A DNA stretch of 40,106 bases. Source: Dermatophilaceae bacterium (GTDB lineage: Bacteria > Actinomycetota > Actinomycetes > Actinomycetales > Dermatophilaceae). Below the pieces are notes generated by a model. It was not told where the DNA came from, searched no databases, and worked only from the letters and a program-made list of their open reading frames with translations. Position numbers and translations under genes: made by a program. Positions 31,769 through 40,013 of the stretch are shown piece by piece (the stretch's first letter is position 1; each line of letters opens with the position of its first letter). The stretch spans positions 1 to 40,106 of the forward strand of contig JACMPC010000108.1 of assembly GCA_014377705.1 (NCBI GenBank), given 5' to 3'.

Positions 31769-33079
31769 CTAGATGTCCCAGTCGTCGGCGTGCTCACCCT
31801 CGCCGGCCAGCGGGTCGCCGATCATGCCTGCGGCCAGGGTCTGCCCGCTCTGCGCGTCGATCAGCAGGAAAGCGCCGGTGCGGCGATGCCGGGCGTACGG
31901 CTCGGCGGCGATCGGCTCGGCGGTGCGGATCCGCAGCCGCCCGATGTCGTTCAGCCCCAGGTCCTGGGCCGGCACGATCTGCACGGCGTCCAGGTCCAGC
32001 ACCCCGTCGACGGCGCTGACGATCGCCCGGGTGGTGCAGGTGGTGTGCTTCAGCAGCACCCGGCTGTGCTTGCTCAGGGGAGCCTGCGACAGCCAGCAGA
32101 CGGTGGCGAATAGGTCCCTGACCGGCTCGGGCGCATGGTCCGCGGCAGCGATGAGATCCCCTCGGGCGACGTCGATGTCATGGGCCAGGCGCAGCGCCAC
32201 CGACCGCGGGGCGAAGGCCTCGGTCAGCTCGCCGTCGGCGGTGTCGATGCCGGCGATCGTGGTGCGGCGCCCGCTGGGAAGGACCACCACCTCATCGCCC
32301 ACCGTGACCACCCCGGAGGCGATCTGACCGGCATACCCGCGGTATTCGCGGTGGGCAGCGTCGCGCGCAGCCCCCTGCGGTCGCAGGGTGAGCTGGACCG
32401 GGAAGCGGAACTCCTCGTGGCTCGGATCGTCAGCTACCGGAAGGGTCTCGAGGACCTCCAGCAGGCTAGGGCCGGAGTACCAGTCGGTGCGCGCCGAGCG
32501 GTCCACCACGTTGTCGCCCTCCAGGGCCGAGACCGGGACGGTGACCAAGTCCGGGAGTCCGAGATCGAACGCCACCGTCGCCAGGTCCGAGGCAACCTGC
32601 GTGTAGATGTCCTCGTCGAAGCCGACGAGGTCGATCTTGTTGACCGCGACGATCACGTGCGGGACACGCAGCAAGGCGGCCACGGCGAGGTGCCGCCGGG
32701 TCTGTTCCAGCACACCCTTGCGTGCATCCACCAGCAGCACCACGGCGTCAGCGGTCGAGGCCCCGGTGACGGTGTTGCGGGTGTACTGAACATGTCCGGG
32801 GCAGTCGGCCAGGATGAAGGACCGGTCGGCCGTGGCGAAGTAGCGGTAGGCCACGTCGATGGTGATGCCCTGCTCGCGTTCGGCGCGCAGGCCGTCGGTC
32901 AGCAGGGCGAGGTCGGCGCGGGCCAGGCCGCGGTCCCGCGAGACGCGCTCGACAGCATCGAGCTGATCGGCCAGGACCGATTTGGAGTCGTGCAGCAAGC
33001 GCCCGACGAGGGTGGACTTGCCGTCATCGACCGAGCCGGCGGTGGCCAGGCGCAGGAGCGTGGGCTGAGTAACTGGCAT
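31769..33079 (-). CDS. cysN: Sulfate adenylyltransferase subunit 1 (GTPase)
   Basis: 436 residues. EF-Tu-like GTPase: G1 loop GSVDDGKST near residue 15, G3 DCPGHVQYTRN near 92, G4 NKIDL near 147, then two beta-barrel domains. With CysD it makes adenosine phosphosulfate (APS) from sulfate and ATP; GTP hydrolysis drives the reaction. There is no C-terminal APS kinase domain (as in mycobacterial CysNC), so APS is probably reduced directly by the neighbouring CysH. The start codon directly follows the cysD stop (TAG then ATG). Confidence 0.95.
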   Translation of the reverse strand: MPVTQPTLLRLATAGSVDDGKSTLVGRLLHDSKSVLADQLDAVERVSRDRGLARADLALLTDGLRAEREQGITIDVAYRYFATADRSFILADCPGHVQYTRNTVTGASTADAVVLLVDARKGVLEQTRRHLAVAALLRVPHVIVAVNKIDLVGFDEDIYTQVASDLATVAFDLGLPDLVTVPVSALEGDNVVDRSARTDWYSGPSLLEVLETLPVADDPSHEEFRFPVQLTLRPQGAARDAAHREYRGYAGQIASGVVTVGDEVVVLPSGRRTTIAGIDTADGELTEAFAPRSVALRLAHDIDVARGDLIAAADHAPEPVRDLFATVCWLSQAPLSKHSRVLLKHTTCTTRAIVSAVDGVLDLDAVQIVPAQDLGLNDIGRLRIRTAEPIAAEPYARHRRTGAFLLIDAQSGQTLAAGMIGDPLAGEGEHADDWDI

Positions 33080-34018
33080 CTAAAAGTACCCCTCCTTCTT
33101 GCGGTCTTCCATGGCGGCTTCGGAGATCCGGTCGTCTGCGCGGGTGGCGCCCCGTTCAGTCAGCCGGGTGGCCGCCACCTCGATGACGACGTCCTGAACG
33201 GTCACCGCATCGGACTCGACGGCGCCGGTGCAGGACATGTCGCCCACGGTCCGGTAGCGAACCTGTCTGGTGACAACGCTTTCCGTGGCACGAGGCTGCG
33301 ACACCGGGCCGACCGCCAGCAGCATCCCGTCGCGTTCAAAGACGTCACGCTGATGGGCGTAGTAGAGCTCGGGCAGGGCGATGCCCTCCCGGCCGATGTA
33401 CCGCCAGACGTCGAGCTCAGTCCAGTTGGACAACGGGAAGACGCGGACATGCTCCCCCGGCCGGTGCCTGCCGTTGTAGAGGTTCCACAGCTCGGGGCGT
33501 TGGTTGCGCGGGTCCCAGGCTCCGAACTCGTCGCGCAGGCTGTAGATGCGCTCCTTGGCGCGGGCCTTCTCCTCGTCCCGACGTCCGCCGCCGAAGACCG
33601 CGTCGAACCGGTGGTCCGCGATGCCGTCCAGCAGCGGCTGGGTCTGCAGCGGGTTGCGGGTGCCGTCGGTGCGTTCGGCCAGGCGCCCGTCGTCGACGTA
33701 GTCCTGCACCGCGACGACCTCGAGCCGGACGCCCTTCTCGGCGACCGCCCGGTCTCGGTAGGCGAGCACCTCGGGAAAGTTGTGGCCGGTGTCGACGTGC
33801 AGCAGCGGGAACGGGACCGGCCCGGGCCAGAAGGCCTTCGCGGCCAGGTGCAGCATGACCACGGAGTCCTTGCCGCCAGAGAACAGCAGCACCGGTCGTT
33901 CGAACTCCGCGACGACTTCGCGGAAGATGTGGATCGACTCGGACTCGAGGGTGTCCAGATGGCTCAGCGTCAGTCGGCCGCAGCCCACGTCATCGATGGT
34001 CTCGGTGATCGGGTTCAT
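33080..34018 (-). CDS. cysD: Sulfate adenylyltransferase subunit 2
   Basis: 312 residues, PP-loop ATP pyrophosphatase fold. The PP-loop is L-F-S-G-G-K-D-S-V-V near residue 45, and VDTGHNFPE follows, then the conserved F-G-G-G-R-R-D-E-E-K-A-R-A-K-E-R. It adenylates sulfate to APS together with CysN. ATG 34018 overlaps the cysH stop (ATGA). The conserved C-terminus ends D-R-I-S-E-A-A-M-E-D-R-K-K-E-G-Y-F. Length is normal (about 300). Confidence 0.96.
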   Translation of the reverse strand: MNPITETIDDVGCGRLTLSHLDTLESESIHIFREVVAEFERPVLLFSGGKDSVVMLHLAAKAFWPGPVPFPLLHVDTGHNFPEVLAYRDRAVAEKGVRLEVVAVQDYVDDGRLAERTDGTRNPLQTQPLLDGIADHRFDAVFGGGRRDEEKARAKERIYSLRDEFGAWDPRNQRPELWNLYNGRHRPGEHVRVFPLSNWTELDVWRYIGREGIALPELYYAHQRDVFERDGMLLAVGPVSQPRATESVVTRQVRYRTVGDMSCTGAVESDAVTVQDVVIEVAATRLTERGATRADDRISEAAMEDRKKEGYF

Positions 34019-34746
34019 GAGTGGATCCCGCATTCGGTCTTGCCGTTGCCGGACCAGCGTCCGGCCCGGGGGTCTTCGCCCGGGGCGATCTTGCGCGTGC
34101 AGGGAGCACACCCGATCGACGGATAGCCCTGCGCGACGAGGGGATTGCGGGGCAGGTCGTGCTCGACCTGGTAGGCCTCGACATCCTGGTCGGACCAGGC
34201 CACCAGGGGGTTGACCTTGACCAGGTCGTGCTTGTCGTCCCACGAGACGATGGAAGTGTTCGCCCGGGTCGGCGCCTCGATCCGCCGCACCCCGGTGACC
34301 CAGGCGGCCCGCCCGTCCAGCGATCTGGCCAGCGGGTCGACCTTGCGCAGGAAGCAGCACAGGTTGGGGTCGCGGTCGTGCAGCTTCTCGCCGTACTGCG
34401 CGTCCTGCTCGGCCACGCTCTGGGCAGGCAGGGCCTCGACCACGGTGATCGCCAGATCTCGCGCGGCCACGTCGCGGGTCTGCAACGTCTCGGCGAAGTG
34501 GTACCCGGTCTGCAGGAAGAGGACCTCGACGCCGGGGATCGCCTGGGCAAAGAGATGCGGGAGGATGACGTCCTGCATCGAGGCGGCGACGATGACGTCA
34601 GTGCCGAACGCGCCGGCCGTCCAGGCGACGATCTCCTCGGCCGGCTTCCCCTCGAGGGCGGCCGAGACCGCGGCCAGGGACTCGTCTCGTTCTGCCGCGG
34701 GCAGATCGCGAAGGTTCGCGAAGTACTGGACGGGTACCGTCGTCAT
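34015..34746 (-). CDS. cysH: Adenylyl-sulfate (APS) reductase, iron-sulfur type
   Basis: 243 residues. It reduces APS to sulfite and AMP using thioredoxin or a similar donor. The [4Fe-4S] ligands Cys130-Cys131 and Cys213-x2-Cys216 are present, which marks the APS rather than the PAPS type. The catalytic cysteine is Cys239 in ECGIHS at the C-terminus. Both ends overlap neighbours: its ATG overlaps the sir stop and its stop overlaps the cysD ATG. This agrees with a pathway that uses APS without an APS kinase. Confidence 0.96.
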   Translation of the reverse strand: MTTVPVQYFANLRDLPAAERDESLAAVSAALEGKPAEEIVAWTAGAFGTDVIVAASMQDVILPHLFAQAIPGVEVLFLQTGYHFAETLQTRDVAARDLAITVVEALPAQSVAEQDAQYGEKLHDRDPNLCCFLRKVDPLARSLDGRAAWVTGVRRIEAPTRANTSIVSWDDKHDLVKVNPLVAWSDQDVEAYQVEHDLPRNPLVAQGYPSIGCAPCTRKIAPGEDPRAGRWSGNGKTECGIHS

Positions 34747-36425
34747 ACCAGGAGGTCCTCGTCTGCGCGAAGGGCCCAGGTCGCGAAACGCTCGCCCGGC
34801 TCACGGCCGGCCGCGAAGTTGCGGACCACCCGCTCTACGTACACCGGAAGCGCCGCCTCTGTGGTCTTCAGGCCACGCACCTTGCGGCCGAAGCCGGCCT
34901 CCAGGCCGAGCGTGCCACCGAGGTGGACCTGGAAGCCGCCGACCTGGTTGCCCTGCTCGTCGGTGACCAGCATCCCCTTGAGACCGATGTCGGCGACCTG
35001 GATCCGGGCACACGAGTTGGGGCAGCCGTTGACGTTGACGGTCACCGGGACGTCGATCTCATCGATGATGTCGGCGAGCCGATCCTCAAGAAGGGCAACG
35101 GTCTTCGCGGCCAGGCCCTTGGTCTCGACGATGGCGAGCTTGCAGTACTCGATGCCGGTGCAGGCCATCGTGTTCCGGCGGAAGAGGGAGGGGCGGGCCT
35201 GCAGTCCGATCCCGTCCAGCGCCTCGACCAGTGGCTCCACCCGCGGCTTCTCGATGTCCAGCACCAGGAGCTTCTGGTGCGGGGTGAGCCTGACCCGCGA
35301 GGAGCCATGCGCTTCCACCAGATCGGCCAGCTCGAGCAAGGTGGTGCCGGACAGCCGACCCACCAGCGGGGCGGCCCCGATGTAGAACCTGCCGTCCTTC
35401 TGCTCGTGGACCCCGATGTGGTCGCCCCGCTCAGCCGACGGCTCCGGCGCCGGACCGTCCGGAAGGGCGCGATGCAGGTACTCCTGCTCCAGGACGTGGC
35501 GGAACTTCTCGACCCCCCAGTCGGCCAGCAGGAACTTCATCCGGGCCTTGCTCCGCAACCGCCGGTAGCCGTAGTCCCGGAAGAGGGAGATCACCCCGGC
35601 CCAGACATCCGGCACCTCCCGCTCGGTGACGAAGGCGCCGAGACGCTCGGCCAGCCGGGGGTTGGTGGACAGCCCGCCGCCGACCCATAGGTCGAAACCG
35701 GGGCCCAGCTCGGGATGCTCGACCCCGACGAACGAGATGTCGTTGATCTCGTGCACGACATCGTTGGTGAGCATGCCGCTCAGGGCGGTCTTGAACTTGC
35801 GGGGCAGGTTGGAGTAGTCGGGATTACCGATGAAGCGTCGCTTGATCTCGGCGATCGCCCAGGTCGGGTCGATCAGCTCGTCATTGGAGATGCCGGCCAC
35901 CGGGGAGCCCAGCACGACCCGCGGGCAGTCGCCGCAGGCCTCCGTGGTCTGCAGCCCGACAGCCTCCAGGCGAGACCAGATCTGCGGCGCGTCCTCGATG
36001 CGCACCCAGTGCAGCTGGATGTTCTGCCGGTCGGTGATGTCGGCACTGTCGCGGGCCAGGTCCCGGGAGATCTCACCGATGACCCGCAGCTGCGCGGTGG
36101 TCAGCGCGCCGCCGTCGATGCGGACCCGGAGCATGAAATACTTGTCCTCGAGCTCGTGCGGCTCCAGGGTGGCGGTCCTGCCGCCCTCGATACCCTGTTT
36201 GCGCTGGGTGTAGAGGCCCCACCAGCGCAGCCGCCCCTGCAGGTCGTCCGCCGGGATCGAGTCGAAGCCCTCCTTGGAGTAGATCTGCTCGACCCGCGCG
36301 CGCACGTTGAGCGCGTCGTCCTCGAGCTTGAACTTCTCGTTGGGGTTCAGCGGCTGGCGCTCACCCAGGGCCCACTGGCCCTGACCACCCCGGTTGGTGG
36401 TCGCCGACCCGGCGTTGACAGTCAT
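34743..36425 (-). CDS. sir: Ferredoxin-dependent sulfite reductase (siroheme, 4Fe-4S)
   Basis: 560 residues from ATG 36425. Reduces sulfite to sulfide with six electrons. Two ferredoxin-like/siroheme repeats are present: G-D-C-P-R near residue 170, and the cluster ligands C-T-G-I-E-Y-C (C-x5-C) near 430 and C-P-N-S-C (C-x3-C) near 475. D-R-Q-N-I-Q-L-H-W and the R-x-K-x-K-basic patches for siroheme carboxylates are conserved. First gene of sir-cysH-cysD-cysN-chelatase. The start has no clear Shine-Dalgarno site; translation may be leaderless or use a TTG nine codons upstream. A palindrome lies 9 bases upstream of the start codon. Confidence 0.95.
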   Translation of the reverse strand: MTVNAGSATTNRGGQGQWALGERQPLNPNEKFKLEDDALNVRARVEQIYSKEGFDSIPADDLQGRLRWWGLYTQRKQGIEGGRTATLEPHELEDKYFMLRVRIDGGALTTAQLRVIGEISRDLARDSADITDRQNIQLHWVRIEDAPQIWSRLEAVGLQTTEACGDCPRVVLGSPVAGISNDELIDPTWAIAEIKRRFIGNPDYSNLPRKFKTALSGMLTNDVVHEINDISFVGVEHPELGPGFDLWVGGGLSTNPRLAERLGAFVTEREVPDVWAGVISLFRDYGYRRLRSKARMKFLLADWGVEKFRHVLEQEYLHRALPDGPAPEPSAERGDHIGVHEQKDGRFYIGAAPLVGRLSGTTLLELADLVEAHGSSRVRLTPHQKLLVLDIEKPRVEPLVEALDGIGLQARPSLFRRNTMACTGIEYCKLAIVETKGLAAKTVALLEDRLADIIDEIDVPVTVNVNGCPNSCARIQVADIGLKGMLVTDEQGNQVGGFQVHLGGTLGLEAGFGRKVRGLKTTEAALPVYVERVVRNFAAGREPGERFATWALRADEDLLV

Positions 36426-36433
36426 AACGCAGA

Positions 36434-36450
36434 GTTTGGCATATCCAAAC
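36434..36450. promoter_or_regulatory. Palindrome upstream of the sulfur operon
   Basis: GTTTGG (36434-36439) and CCAAAC (36445-36450) form a perfect 6-5-6 inverted repeat just before the sir start codon, within AT-rich sequence unlike its surroundings. It could be the operator of a sulfur-responsive repressor. The regulator is not in the window. Confidence 0.55.
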
Positions 36451-36525
36451 AATTGCTAATGGGATTGTGTCAGAATCCGGACGTTTTGCCCGCGACCGGA
36501 TGTACCTGTGGGCCAGAATGAGCGC

Positions 36526-37386
36526 ATGACCCAACACGATCCCGTCCTCATCAGCGGCTGCTCCTCAGGAATCGGCGCCGCCACCGCCGCGGCCCTGGTG
36601 CACAGCGGGCACACCGTCTACGCGACTGCTAGACGGGTCGAGACCCTCACGGATCTCGAAGCGCTCGGTTGCCACCTGCTGGAGCTGGACGTGACGTCCG
36701 AAGAGTCGATGACGGCCGCTGTGAGAACAGTCGAGGCGGAGCATGGGCGGGTCGGCGTCCTGATCAACAACGCCGGATTCGGTGAGTACGGCCCGATCGA
36801 GGAGTCGGACCTGGCGCGGGTGCGGGCGATGTTCGAGACCAACGTCTTCGGCCTTGCCAGGCTCAGCCAGCTTGTGCTGCCGGGCATGCGCCGGGCGCGC
36901 ACCGGGCGAATCGTCAACATCGGCTCGATGGGCGGACGGATCACCTTCCCCGTCGGCGGTTTCTACCACGCCACGAAGTATGCCGTCGAGGCCATCAGCG
37001 ACGCCCTGCGCGTGGAGGTCAGACCCTTCGGCATCGAGGTCATCCTGGTGGAACCCGGCCTGATCCGCACCAACTTCGAGAGCCGCGTGAACGAGAGCCT
37101 GGAGGTGGGCGCGGCGGCCAGCTCGGAGGGTCACACGGACAACAAGGGCACGGCATACGAGGGGCTGCTGGCGGCGAACAAGAAGAACACGGCCGGCGGC
37201 TACGCGAACGGCTTCCTGTCGACCGGCCCGGATGCGGTGGCCACGGTGGTCCTGCGGGCGGTCGACTCATCCCGGCCCCGGGCCCGCTACGTGGTCACCC
37301 CTGCGGCCAAGGCCATGATCAACCTGCGGCGATTCGGTGGCGACCGCCTGTGGGACGCGACGATGCGCAAGCAGTTCGGCCTCTGA
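36526..37386 (+). CDS. Short-chain dehydrogenase/reductase (SDR)
   Basis: 286 residues, classical SDR. Marks: L-I-S-G-C-S-S-G-I-G at 8-17 (cofactor site), N-N-A-G-F-G-E-Y-G near 81, I-V-N-I-G-S-M-G-G and the catalytic Y-H-A-T-K-Y near 147, followed by P-G-L-I-R-T-N-F. It resembles reductases acting on ketones or retinol-like and lipid substrates; the true substrate is unknown. ATG 36526 is preferred; a GTG at 36508 would add six residues. It is divergent to sir, with 100 bases between. Confidence 0.9.
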   Translation: MTQHDPVLISGCSSGIGAATAAALVHSGHTVYATARRVETLTDLEALGCHLLELDVTSEESMTAAVRTVEAEHGRVGVLINNAGFGEYGPIEESDLARVRAMFETNVFGLARLSQLVLPGMRRARTGRIVNIGSMGGRITFPVGGFYHATKYAVEAISDALRVEVRPFGIEVILVEPGLIRTNFESRVNESLEVGAAASSEGHTDNKGTAYEGLLAANKKNTAGGYANGFLSTGPDAVATVVLRAVDSSRPRARYVVTPAAKAMINLRRFGGDRLWDATMRKQFGL

Positions 37387-37388
37387 CC

Positions 37389-38444
37389 GTGGGCGGCGCG
37401 GCCCTCGGACCGTATGACGCGCTGCGCCGGATCGCCTACCTGCTGGAGCGGTCGCGGGCCGGAACGTACCGGGTCAAAGCCTTCCGTTCGGCGGCCATTA
37501 CCGTGCTCGAGACCGACCCCGCCGAGCTGCGCTCGCGTGCGGCGGCGGGGACGCTCACCGACCTGCCGGGGATCGGGCCCTCAACCGAGGCGGTCATCAG
37601 GCAGGCGCTGGAAGGGGAGCTCCCGGAATACCTGACGTCGATGGAGGACAAGGCGACCGAGCCGCTGGTGGTTGGCGGGCTGGAGGTACGGGCGGCGCTG
37701 CGCGGCGACCTGCACTCACACTCGGACTGGTCCGACGGCGGCTCCCCCATCCAGGAGATGGTGGTGACGGCGATGGACCTTGGCCACGACTACCTGGTGC
37801 TGACCGATCATTCGCCGCGCCTGACCATCGCCAACGGCCTCTCCCCGGAGCGCCTGACAAGGCAGCTGCGGGTCGTGGAGGAGATCAACCCGGCCGTCAG
37901 CGAGTTCACCCTGCTGAAGGGCATCGAGGTCGACATCCTCGACGACGGCTCGCTGGACCAGAGCCCGGAGATGCTGTCACAGCTGGACCTGCGGGTGGCC
38001 TCGGTGCACTCCAAGCTCAAGATGTCGGCGGCGCCGATGACCCGCCGGATGGTCACCGCCGTCCAGAACCCGCACACCAACGTCCTGGGTCACTGCACCG
38101 GGCGGCTGGTCGAGGGCGAGCGCGGCACCCGGGGCCAGAGCTCCTTCGACGCCGCCGCGGTGTTCGAAGCCTGCGCCGCCCACGACGTCGCCGTGGAGAT
38201 CAACGCGCGCCCCGAGCGCTGCGACCCACCCGATGAGCTGATAGCGCTGGCGATGGAGGCCGGGTGCCTGTTCTCGATCGACAGCGACGCCCACGCTCCG
38301 GGGCAACTCGACTTCCAGATCTACGGTTGCGCCCGGGCGCAGCGGATCGGTGTGCCGGTTGAGCGGATCGTGAACACCTGGCCGCTGAAGGGGCTGCTCG
38401 CGTGGGCCAACCAGCACCAAGCTGGTGCTCGCTTTGGCGATTGA
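37389..38444 (+). CDS. PHP-domain protein with N-terminal helix-hairpin-helix (PolX-like C-terminus)
   Basis: 351 residues. The first about 85 residues resemble the 8-kDa/HhH region of DNA polymerase beta-type proteins (L-T-D-L-P-G-I-G-P-S-T-E-A-V-I). The PHP domain then has the metal ligands of this fold: G-D-L-H-S-H-S-D-W-S-D-G-G, V-L-T-D-H-S, L-K-G-I-E-V-D, V-H-S, H-C-T-G-R, E-I-N-A-R-P and D-S-D-A-H. The polymerase palm and fingers of PolX are missing, so this is a phosphoesterase-type protein, possibly for DNA ends. GTG 37389 lies 2 bases after the SDR stop; a frame from 37350 overlaps the SDR gene and has no similarity. Confidence 0.8.
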   Translation: MGGAALGPYDALRRIAYLLERSRAGTYRVKAFRSAAITVLETDPAELRSRAAAGTLTDLPGIGPSTEAVIRQALEGELPEYLTSMEDKATEPLVVGGLEVRAALRGDLHSHSDWSDGGSPIQEMVVTAMDLGHDYLVLTDHSPRLTIANGLSPERLTRQLRVVEEINPAVSEFTLLKGIEVDILDDGSLDQSPEMLSQLDLRVASVHSKLKMSAAPMTRRMVTAVQNPHTNVLGHCTGRLVEGERGTRGQSSFDAAAVFEACAAHDVAVEINARPERCDPPDELIALAMEAGCLFSIDSDAHAPGQLDFQIYGCARAQRIGVPVERIVNTWPLKGLLAWANQHQAGARFGD

Positions 38445-38530
38445 GCACCATCTCCCCTATGCTTCCCTAGTCCTCGACGGATCCGAGCTGCTGCTCGCTA
38501 GCGGCGAGGGATTCGGGTGAGAAGATCCGG

Positions 38531-38603
38531 GTCCCCATCGTCTAGCGGCCCAGGACCCCGCCCTTTCACGGCGGTAGCACGGGTTCGAATCCCGTTGGGG
38601 ATA
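38531..38603 (+). tRNA. tRNA-Glu (anticodon TTC)
   Basis: Acceptor GTCCCCA (38531-38537) pairs with TGGGGAT (38596-38602). The anticodon stem is CCGCC/GGCGG with loop CTTTCAC, anticodon TTC. The TTCGAAT T-loop is present. No CCA is encoded. Confidence 0.95.
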
Positions 38604-38647
38604 CGCAGAAGTTCCCGTTGGGAATGTGCATGAAAGGCCTTACCCAA

Positions 38648-38724
38648 GGCCCCGTAGCGCAGTTGGTTAGCGCGCCGCCCTGTCACGGCGGAGGTCGCCG
38701 GTTCGAGTCCGGTCGGGGTCGCCA
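38648..38724 (+). tRNA. tRNA-Asp (anticodon GTC)
   Basis: Acceptor GGCCCCG (38648-38654) pairs with CGGGGTC (38714-38720), followed by G and an encoded CCA (38722-38724). The anticodon stem is CCGCC/GGCGG with loop CTGTCAC. The T-loop TTCGAGT is present. Confidence 0.95.
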
Positions 38725-38756
38725 GTTTCTTTCCTGCCGCACCCAGCATCAGGCAA

Positions 38757-38833
38757 GGCCAGGTAGCTCAGTTGGTACGAGCGTCCGACTGAAAATCGGA
38801 AGGTCGGCGGTTCGACCCCGCCCCTGGCCACCA
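38757..38833 (+). tRNA. tRNA-Phe (anticodon GAA)
   Basis: Acceptor GGCCAGG (38757-38763) pairs with CCTGGCC (38823-38829), followed by A and an encoded CCA (38831-38833). The anticodon loop is CTGAAAA between TCCGA and TCGGA. Its 3' end is followed by remains of an integrated element, and tRNA genes are common integration targets. Confidence 0.95.
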
Positions 38834-38834
38834 C

Positions 38835-38868
38835 AAACCCGCAGGTCAGAGCCTTGGCCCGCGGGTTT
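38835..38868 (+). terminator. Terminator-like hairpin after the tRNA cluster
   Basis: AAACCCGC (38835-38842) and GCGGGTTT (38861-38868) form a perfect 8-bp stem with an 18-base loop directly after tRNA-Phe. The T-run is short (TTT), which is typical for actinobacterial terminators. Confidence 0.75.
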
Positions 38869-38901
38869 CGTCGTCCCCAGAGCTGGTTTCTGGCAGATTT
38901 G

Positions 38902-39090
38902 CTAACAGATCTTGCTAACACCGCCGCTCTTGCTAACAGGCTTGCTAACGGCAGCCTGCTCGATCGCCCCTGCGAAGCCGTCCGCGACACCAGAGGCGGC
39001 CTTCCGCAGGACGTGGACATAGAGACGGAGAGCTCACGCGGGATCGGAGTGTCCGACCCGGGTCGTGTTGACGCACATGTGGTAACCGGA
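38902..39090 (-). pseudogene. Tyrosine recombinase (integrase) C-terminal remnant with an in-frame TGA
   Basis: The minus-strand frame reads T-R-V-G-H-S-D-P-A, a TGA (39034-39036), then A-L-R-L-Y-V-H-V-L-R-K-A-A, and ends at TAG 38902-38904. G-H-S-D-P-A and the following Tyr are the last active-site motifs (His and the nucleophile Tyr) of tyrosine recombinases; the frame is unbroken except for the one stop. The tail contains V-S-K repeats encoded by four TTGCTAAC units (38899-38950). The N-terminal nine-tenths of the enzyme is missing. It ends close to tRNA-Phe, the usual arrangement for an integrated element. Confidence 0.75.
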
Positions 39091-39159
39091 TGCTCGTTTT
39101 GTAGCAGGGGCTCCGCGGGGTGGTTGCTCAGAGAGCCACGGTGAGCCGAGGCCGCGAAG

Positions 39160-39546
39160 GCGATTGGAACGGGCACCCCCGGCCCAACCACCAAGGTCGA
39201 AGACTTCATCGAGTTCACACCGTCGCATTTGCCGTTCCTCATCACCAACCACCTACCAAAGGTGCCCGCCGACGACCCAGCACTCTGGGCGAGGCCGCTC
39301 GCCATCCCGTTCGACCATTCCTTACTCGGCAGGGAGGATCGGGGTCTCGAGGATCGTCTCTGTGCTGAGCTTCCGGCCGTGCTCGCTTGGGCCGTAGCCG
39401 GCTGGGACGACCACCGACAGCGCGGCCGACTTGACCCGCCCGCTGCAGTGAGCGACGCGACGTCGACCTACCGGATCAACAACGACAGCGTCGCCGAATT
39501 CATCGACGACTGTTGCCTGCTCACCCAACCCGCGACGGCGAACTGA
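39160..39546 (+). pseudogene. P4-type primase/helicase C-terminal remnant
   Basis: The frame reads K-V-E-D-F-I-E-F-T-P-S-H-L-P-F-L-I-T-N-H-L-P-K-V, then D-D-P-A-L-W, A-I-P-F-D, A-V-A-G-W and a final helical part, ending with TGA at 39544-39546. T-N-H-L-P-K-V and the D-D-P-A-x-W segment mark the C-terminal helicase part of phage/plasmid primases of the P4/D5 family. The Walker motifs and the primase domain are absent and no start codon fits, so it is a truncated relic of an integrated element. Confidence 0.75.
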
Positions 39547-39753
39547 GACTGTTCGACACCCTCCCGAATGAGACTCGCCGAGAGCAAGCCAAATCCGATG
39601 TTCTCACTTGGTCCGCCAACGGCCGGGGGTCCTGTATGGAACCCGCAGAATACGGTAGGCGGATGTTCGTCGAAGCCGACCCCTGAGTGGAAAACTCACG
39701 TCACACGCGGCGGTAAGGCTCACATCGCGAGCGGGCGGATCCCTGCAGACATC

Positions 39754-39847
39754 CGGTAGTGGCCGGGTCGCGTCTATGCATGGTTATGCACCCCGAAATT
39801 CGGTGATGGGTCTCTGCGCGGTGACACGGCCTGCCCGGGCCGCCGGC
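39754..39847. repeat. Long direct repeat, copy 1
   Basis: About 94 bases, from CGGTAGT to GCCGCCGGC. The core TCTATGCATGGTTATGCAC (39773-39791) is identical to copy 2. It contains the palindrome TGCAT-GGTT-ATGCA. Overall about 80% alike to copy 2, which starts 260 bases later; some similarity begins earlier (GCGGATC). Confidence 0.85.
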
Positions 39848-40013
39848 GAGATTGGGCAACCGGGCCCACCCCGGTCCACGGATGTCCGCAAAGGATCCCT
39901 CACCGAACAAGGACACACGCCCATCCCCGGTGAGCGGACAAACAAAATCAGCGGCTTCTGCCCTTTCGCGGCGATGTGACGCATGCCTCCACCCGCGCGG
40001 ATCGCGGCTACTT

